The notes under the pieces were generated by a model. That model made no database searches. It had not been told where the DNA came from and saw only the letters and a program-made list of their open reading frames with translations. Shown here one piece after another: positions 61,026-64,000 of a stretch of DNA of 64,000 nt. The first letter of the stretch is position 1; the number at the start of each line of letters is the position of its first letter. The stretch is from Hanstruepera ponticola (GTDB lineage Bacteria; Bacteroidota; Bacteroidia; Flavobacteriales; Flavobacteriaceae). The DNA lies in NCBI RefSeq assembly GCF_012931685.1, contig NZ_JABANC010000001.1, forward strand, positions 1,054,001 to 1,118,000, written 5' to 3'. The translations under genes and the position numbers were made by a program.

Positions 61026-61304
61026 ATGAATTTGAAGATTACACACTACAACAATTTTTTTAATGTGAAAGGAATATTGGATAAGCATTCTGTTCAAAGA
61101 TTTCAAGACGAAATTAATGATGCTTTTGAAAATTTACAGTCCATAACAATTAGTTTGGAAGGCCTAGAAAGTATTGATAAATACGGTGTTATGGCTTTGG
61201 CAAAACTACATAATGAATCATTGTCAAAGCACAAGCAATTGTCAATTATTGGATCTGGATGTCAAAATCTATTCGATCATTTTAAAACAAATGATGCTGC
61301 TTAA
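61026..61304 (+). CDS. Stand-alone STAS-domain protein
   Basis: The protein (92 residues from the ATG at 61026) is a single STAS domain: strand ITHYNNFFNVKGILDKHSVQRF, helix region and the LEGLESIDKYGVMALAKLH core, where serine in the ESIDK position is the phosphorylatable site in anti-anti-sigma factors. No anti-sigma kinase or phosphatase is adjacent. It may be a signalling protein with partners elsewhere. Confidence 0.75.
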   Translation: MNLKITHYNNFFNVKGILDKHSVQRFQDEINDAFENLQSITISLEGLESIDKYGVMALAKLHNESLSKHKQLSIIGSGCQNLFDHFKTNDAA

Positions 61305-61727
61305 TTAGGTAGACATGTCTGCTATAATTTTCCATTCACCATCTATTTTCTTAAAGATGATGATAAACTCGCCATTTGCGTCACCAACAGTACGTTTCAA
61401 GAGATATTGTCCCATAATATAATAAGAACCATTTTCTATGGGTGCTATGGAATTTAATTTGAAAGTTAATTGCCCTGTTTGTGCTTTAGAGGTATAATTT
61501 TTCTTGTAATTGTCCAAAGTTTGTTGCCAACCTTTGGTAATGTAACCGCGACTATAGAATTGCAAAGAATCTGATTTCCAGTAACCTTGCATAAAACCTT
61601 CAATATCATAGTTGTTCCAAGCATCTTGCTGCTCTTGCATCACTTTTCTAATTGCTATTTCATCAGCAGATTGAGAAAAGACACTTATTGAAAAGAATAG
61701 AAGTACAATACAATAGAAAGATTTCAT
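61305..61727 (-). CDS. Exported NTF2-like protein (DUF4440)
   Basis: The 140-residue protein has a signal peptide (about 1-18, ending near VFSQS). An NTF2-like domain follows, with IRKVMQEQQDAWNNYDIEGFMQGYW and a C-terminal GEFIIIFKKIDGEWKIIADM. Members bind small molecules or act as enzymes; nothing here fixes the role. Its stop directly abuts the stop of the STAS gene. Confidence 0.85.
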   Translation of the reverse strand: MKSFYCIVLLFFSISVFSQSADEIAIRKVMQEQQDAWNNYDIEGFMQGYWKSDSLQFYSRGYITKGWQQTLDNYKKNYTSKAQTGQLTFKLNSIAPIENGSYYIMGQYLLKRTVGDANGEFIIIFKKIDGEWKIIADMST

Positions 61728-61771
61728 TTGGAAACAGGTTAATTGGTTTCCATAAAAATACTAACTAATTC

Positions 61772-62872
61772 TTAAAGGGCGTTCTTTTGATGTTTAAAAA
61801 AAGCGTCGGCTTGTAATTGCATGAGTTCTCTAGCTTTTTTACGTTTATACGCATATAATTCATCTTCTTCGGCAAGGTCATTATATATTTTATTGTTAAC
61901 GCTCATATCGGTTTTTAATAAAATCTCACGTTCATTGACCTTTTGTTCAACCCAAGTTTTGACAGCCGTTTCAGCGTCTTCAAGTTTATAATCATACTCA
62001 CCTTTTGGAGATAATAATTTAGCAAAAATAGGAGACGTTTCAATAGCTAGAAACAAAAGGAAAATAAAAAAAGATGGTAACCAAGGTAATTTACCTAATG
62101 CATTTACTCGAGCCATTAAACCATCAAAACCATCTATTACAGGTTGCGTAGTTGTAACTTGCGTATTATAATCTGTTTTTAATTGACCAATTTGGGTTTC
62201 AGCATTTTGTATTTTTTGTTTATTGTCTGCTTTTAATTGATTGAGTTCAGCTAGAGCAGCATCATGCTTCTCGCGTTTTTCTTTGTAAACAGGTCCTTTG
62301 CCAAGAAGTTTAGTTCCTGCAGTGCCTTCAGCTTCAGAAATGTAAGTATCATAAAGGGCGTTAACTTCAGCTTCTTTAGTGTCAATTTGTTGTTGTAAGG
62401 ATTGAATATCATTTTCTAAAGCAGCAACACCAGGATCGAATTGTTTGGCTAATTCGGTTTTGTTATCTAAAGTCATTTGGTTTTTTTCGGTTAGTAGCAC
62501 CTGATTGATTTCCTTTTCAAAAATCTTTAATTCCAAGGGTTTTGAAATTACTACTGCAATGATAATGGCTAAAATAATTCGAGGTGAAGCCTGAATAATT
62601 TCGTCTAAAACATGATTGCGTTTTTTAATAGTTGATACAATAAACCGATCAAGATTAAAGATTAATAAACCCCAGATAAACCCGAATGCAATAGCTGTAA
62701 TATAATTGTCAAAAACGGTGTAAAGTGCATAACTGGCTGCAATAAATGCCATAACTGCCGTAAAGAAAACGGTAGCACCTATGCCAGCATATTTGTTTTG
62801 TTCGCCTATGGAGCAGTTATCTAAAATATCGGTGTCAGAACCCGAACAAATAATGAAGAATTGTTTTAACAT
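61772..62872 (-). CDS. DUF4407 membrane protein
   Basis: The 366-residue protein has four membrane helices, two at about 30-75, one near 95 and one near 258, with a long coiled coil (about 130-235, rich in Q, E, K and A) in between. The motif FNLDRFIVSTIKK after the second helix is typical of DUF4407. The function is unknown. It is on the minus strand downstream of the proline-rich gene, separated by that gene's terminator. Confidence 0.87.
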   Translation of the reverse strand: MLKQFFIICSGSDTDILDNCSIGEQNKYAGIGATVFFTAVMAFIAASYALYTVFDNYITAIAFGFIWGLLIFNLDRFIVSTIKKRNHVLDEIIQASPRIILAIIIAVVISKPLELKIFEKEINQVLLTEKNQMTLDNKTELAKQFDPGVAALENDIQSLQQQIDTKEAEVNALYDTYISEAEGTAGTKLLGKGPVYKEKREKHDAALAELNQLKADNKQKIQNAETQIGQLKTDYNTQVTTTQPVIDGFDGLMARVNALGKLPWLPSFFIFLLFLAIETSPIFAKLLSPKGEYDYKLEDAETAVKTWVEQKVNEREILLKTDMSVNNKIYNDLAEEDELYAYKRKKARELMQLQADAFFKHQKNAL

Positions 62873-62932
62873 GATTTATGAAGTTTTGATTGATGAAATA
62901 TTAGAACGTAAAAAAAGGTGAAATGTTACAAA

Positions 62933-62956
62933 AAAGCCTCGAATTATCGAGGCTTT
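62933..62956 (-). terminator. Terminator of the proline-rich gene
   Basis: Ten-bp stem AAAGCCTCGA / TCGAGGCTTT with an ATTA loop. On the minus strand it runs into six T. It lies between the proline-rich gene and the DUF4407 gene. Confidence 0.9.
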
Positions 62957-62974
62957 AACATTTTGAAAGGATTA

Positions 62975-64000
62975 TTAATTCTTTGATACAGGTTTTGGAG
63001 GAGGTGGAGGTAAAAATATATCAAGACTATTAATGATATCTGCTACTTCAGCAATAATTTCTCTAGAATCCTTTTTGTCAGTTTTAATAAGTGTGTCAAT
63101 ATTCGAACCTGAACGTAACTCATTATTGTAAAGACTCTTTAGCCTATTTTTAAGATCTGATATTGTTGTATTTTCTTTAATGTTCTTTTTATTATCTATT
63201 AGTGTCAAGCTACCATCCTTATTGACTAAAATATTTAATTGGGCATTGAAATTTGCGGGTGGAGGTGGTGGCGGAACTTCTACAATTTCTACCGTTTCAA
63301 TATTGGGTTTTCTATCACTAATATCTACTCTTGTACGATTAGAGCTCGTGTTTGAGACCAAAATATGCAAGTTGTGGTTTTCACGCGTTAACTTGACAGC
63401 CTCCTTTCCACTGATATTTTTATCATTATAGAAAAAGACAGCATTTTTTTCTGCTAATTGTTTCATGTGCTCACTAGGAATTGGCAGTATCTTGGAGGAG
63501 TTTTCGTCGTCTGAATAATGTACAACTGCCGTTGTAGTAATACCCCAAGGGTTTTCGTTTTTTGGAGGAGCAGGTGGGACTTCTACAATTTCTTGTGTAT
63601 CTCTTGTGCTTTTAATGAGTTTTCCTTCATATTTAAACGAGGCAAGAGAATCATAGTAATGTTGTTGCGCTTTTGGTGGTTGCGCCACAGACATTGGTTT
63701 TGGTGGTGCAGGAGGTAAAGGTTCTCGCTTACTTACCTTACCATTTTCAACTTTATACTTTTTATAGTATTCCTCACGTGCTTTTTTATATTGTTTTTTT
63801 TGTTCTGGCGTGGCATCAGCTGGTACAGGAGGCGGTGGAGGTGGTGGAGTTGACACGTCTCTTTCAGGAGCATGAACAGTTATTGTTTTACCATTATCGT
63901 CTTTGTATTTATAAGAATACGCTTTGCCAGCTTTTGCTTTTTTAGCCATGCTTTCATATTCAGCTCTTTCTTTTTTACTAACACTTTCTGGAGCTGGAGC
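62975..64000 (-). CDS. Proline-rich protein, C-terminal part, probable M56 (BlaR1-like) peptidase (partial)
   Basis: The frame is open through the right edge: codons before the ATG at 63949 continue with residues such as ESVSKKERAEYE, so the gene begins outside the window. The visible part has proline clusters (PPPPPPP, VPPAPPK, EVPPPPPP) between small domains with segments such as KNAVFFYNDKNISGKEAVKL and RVDISDRKPNIE. To my memory these are typical of the C-terminal tails of flavobacterial M56 peptidases, but the zinc site is not in view. A BlaI-type gene is expected beyond the edge. Confidence 0.5.
   Translation of the reverse strand, partial: APAPESVSKKERAEYESMAKKAKAGKAYSYKYKDDNGKTITVHAPERDVSTPPPPPPPVPADATPEQKKQYKKAREEYYKKYKVENGKVSKREPLPPAPPKPMSVAQPPKAQQHYYDSLASFKYEGKLIKSTRDTQEIVEVPPAPPKNENPWGITTTAVVHYSDDENSSKILPIPSEHMKQLAEKNAVFFYNDKNISGKEAVKLTRENHNLHILVSNTSSNRTRVDISDRKPNIETVEIVEVPPPPPPANFNAQLNILVNKDGSLTLIDNKKNIKENTTISDLKNRLKSLYNNELRSGSNIDTLIKTDKKDSREIIAEVADIINSLDIFLPPPPPKPVSKN

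Noticed and set aside
63180-63945. Several short frames on the plus strand at the right edge
   Set aside because: They are antisense to the proline-rich gene; glycine and tryptophan runs arise from its proline codons.

Overview
The window is AT-rich chromosomal DNA of a member of the Bacteroidota, almost certainly a marine-type Flavobacteriaceae. The signs are type IX secretion (T9SS) C-terminal sorting domains on five proteins, -7 promoter elements of the TAnnTTTG type, a DnaE polymerase with an N-terminal proofreading exonuclease, a BlaI/M56-TonB pair, and many Bacteroidota families (DUF4271, DUF4296, DUF6252, DUF3667, DUF4260). The genus cannot be read from the sequence. The window starts inside a DUF423 gene and ends inside a proline-rich gene. 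There is no rRNA, CRISPR array, prophage or insertion sequence.

Layout. 1-12.8 kb: PEP carboxykinase, a T9SS protein, hemD-DUF4271 (minus), a polyprenol-phosphate mannose synthase / dihydroorotase-like / DUF4296 operon, an epimerase divergent from tyrS, a LuxE/PaaK-type enzyme and two T9SS proteins. 13-21.4 kb: a PhoB/PhoR-like two-component pair, a glycosyltransferase, a trmB-LysE-ATL operon and two T9SS proteins, one a large leucine-rich repeat protein. 21.5-24.4 kb: an iron-sulfur and electron-transfer block (Mrp ATPase, NifU, ferredoxin-NADP reductase, 2Fe-2S ferredoxin). 24.4-37.5 kb: metallophosphoesterase, glutaryl-CoA dehydrogenase-like enzyme, permease, rpsP-rimM-trmN, DUF2383 protein, dnaE, trxA, DUF58 protein and tRNA-Asp with a textbook promoter.

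37.7-42.1 kb is the most intriguing part. A 61-residue exported peptide gene with its own terminator stands in front of a TPR sensor kinase and a NarL/LuxR-type response regulator. Behind the regulator lies a short unassigned transcription unit headed by two 15-bp repeats spaced 22 bp apart. This could be a peptide-signalling circuit. 42.6-45.1 kb is a BlaI/BlaR1-like antirepressor system with three clean operators, a TonB-type domain on the protease and a stand-alone lipoprotein version of that domain. 45.1-54.1 kb holds a BI-1 protein, a glycosyltransferase/flippase-like pair and a tight ruvC-DUF3667-hemW-cyclase-DUF4260 operon.

54.1-60.8 kb is an AraC-controlled cluster encoding all four enzymes that convert trans-4-hydroxy-L-proline to 2-oxoglutarate: epimerase, D-hydroxyproline dehydrogenase, deaminase and 2-oxoglutarate semialdehyde dehydrogenase. 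It is interrupted by a four-helix-bundle (23S rRNA intervening-sequence type) gene flanked by inverted arrays of 8-bp repeats, which looks like a small inserted unit. The right end holds a STAS protein, an NTF2-like protein, a DUF4407 protein and the C-terminal part of a probable M56 peptidase.
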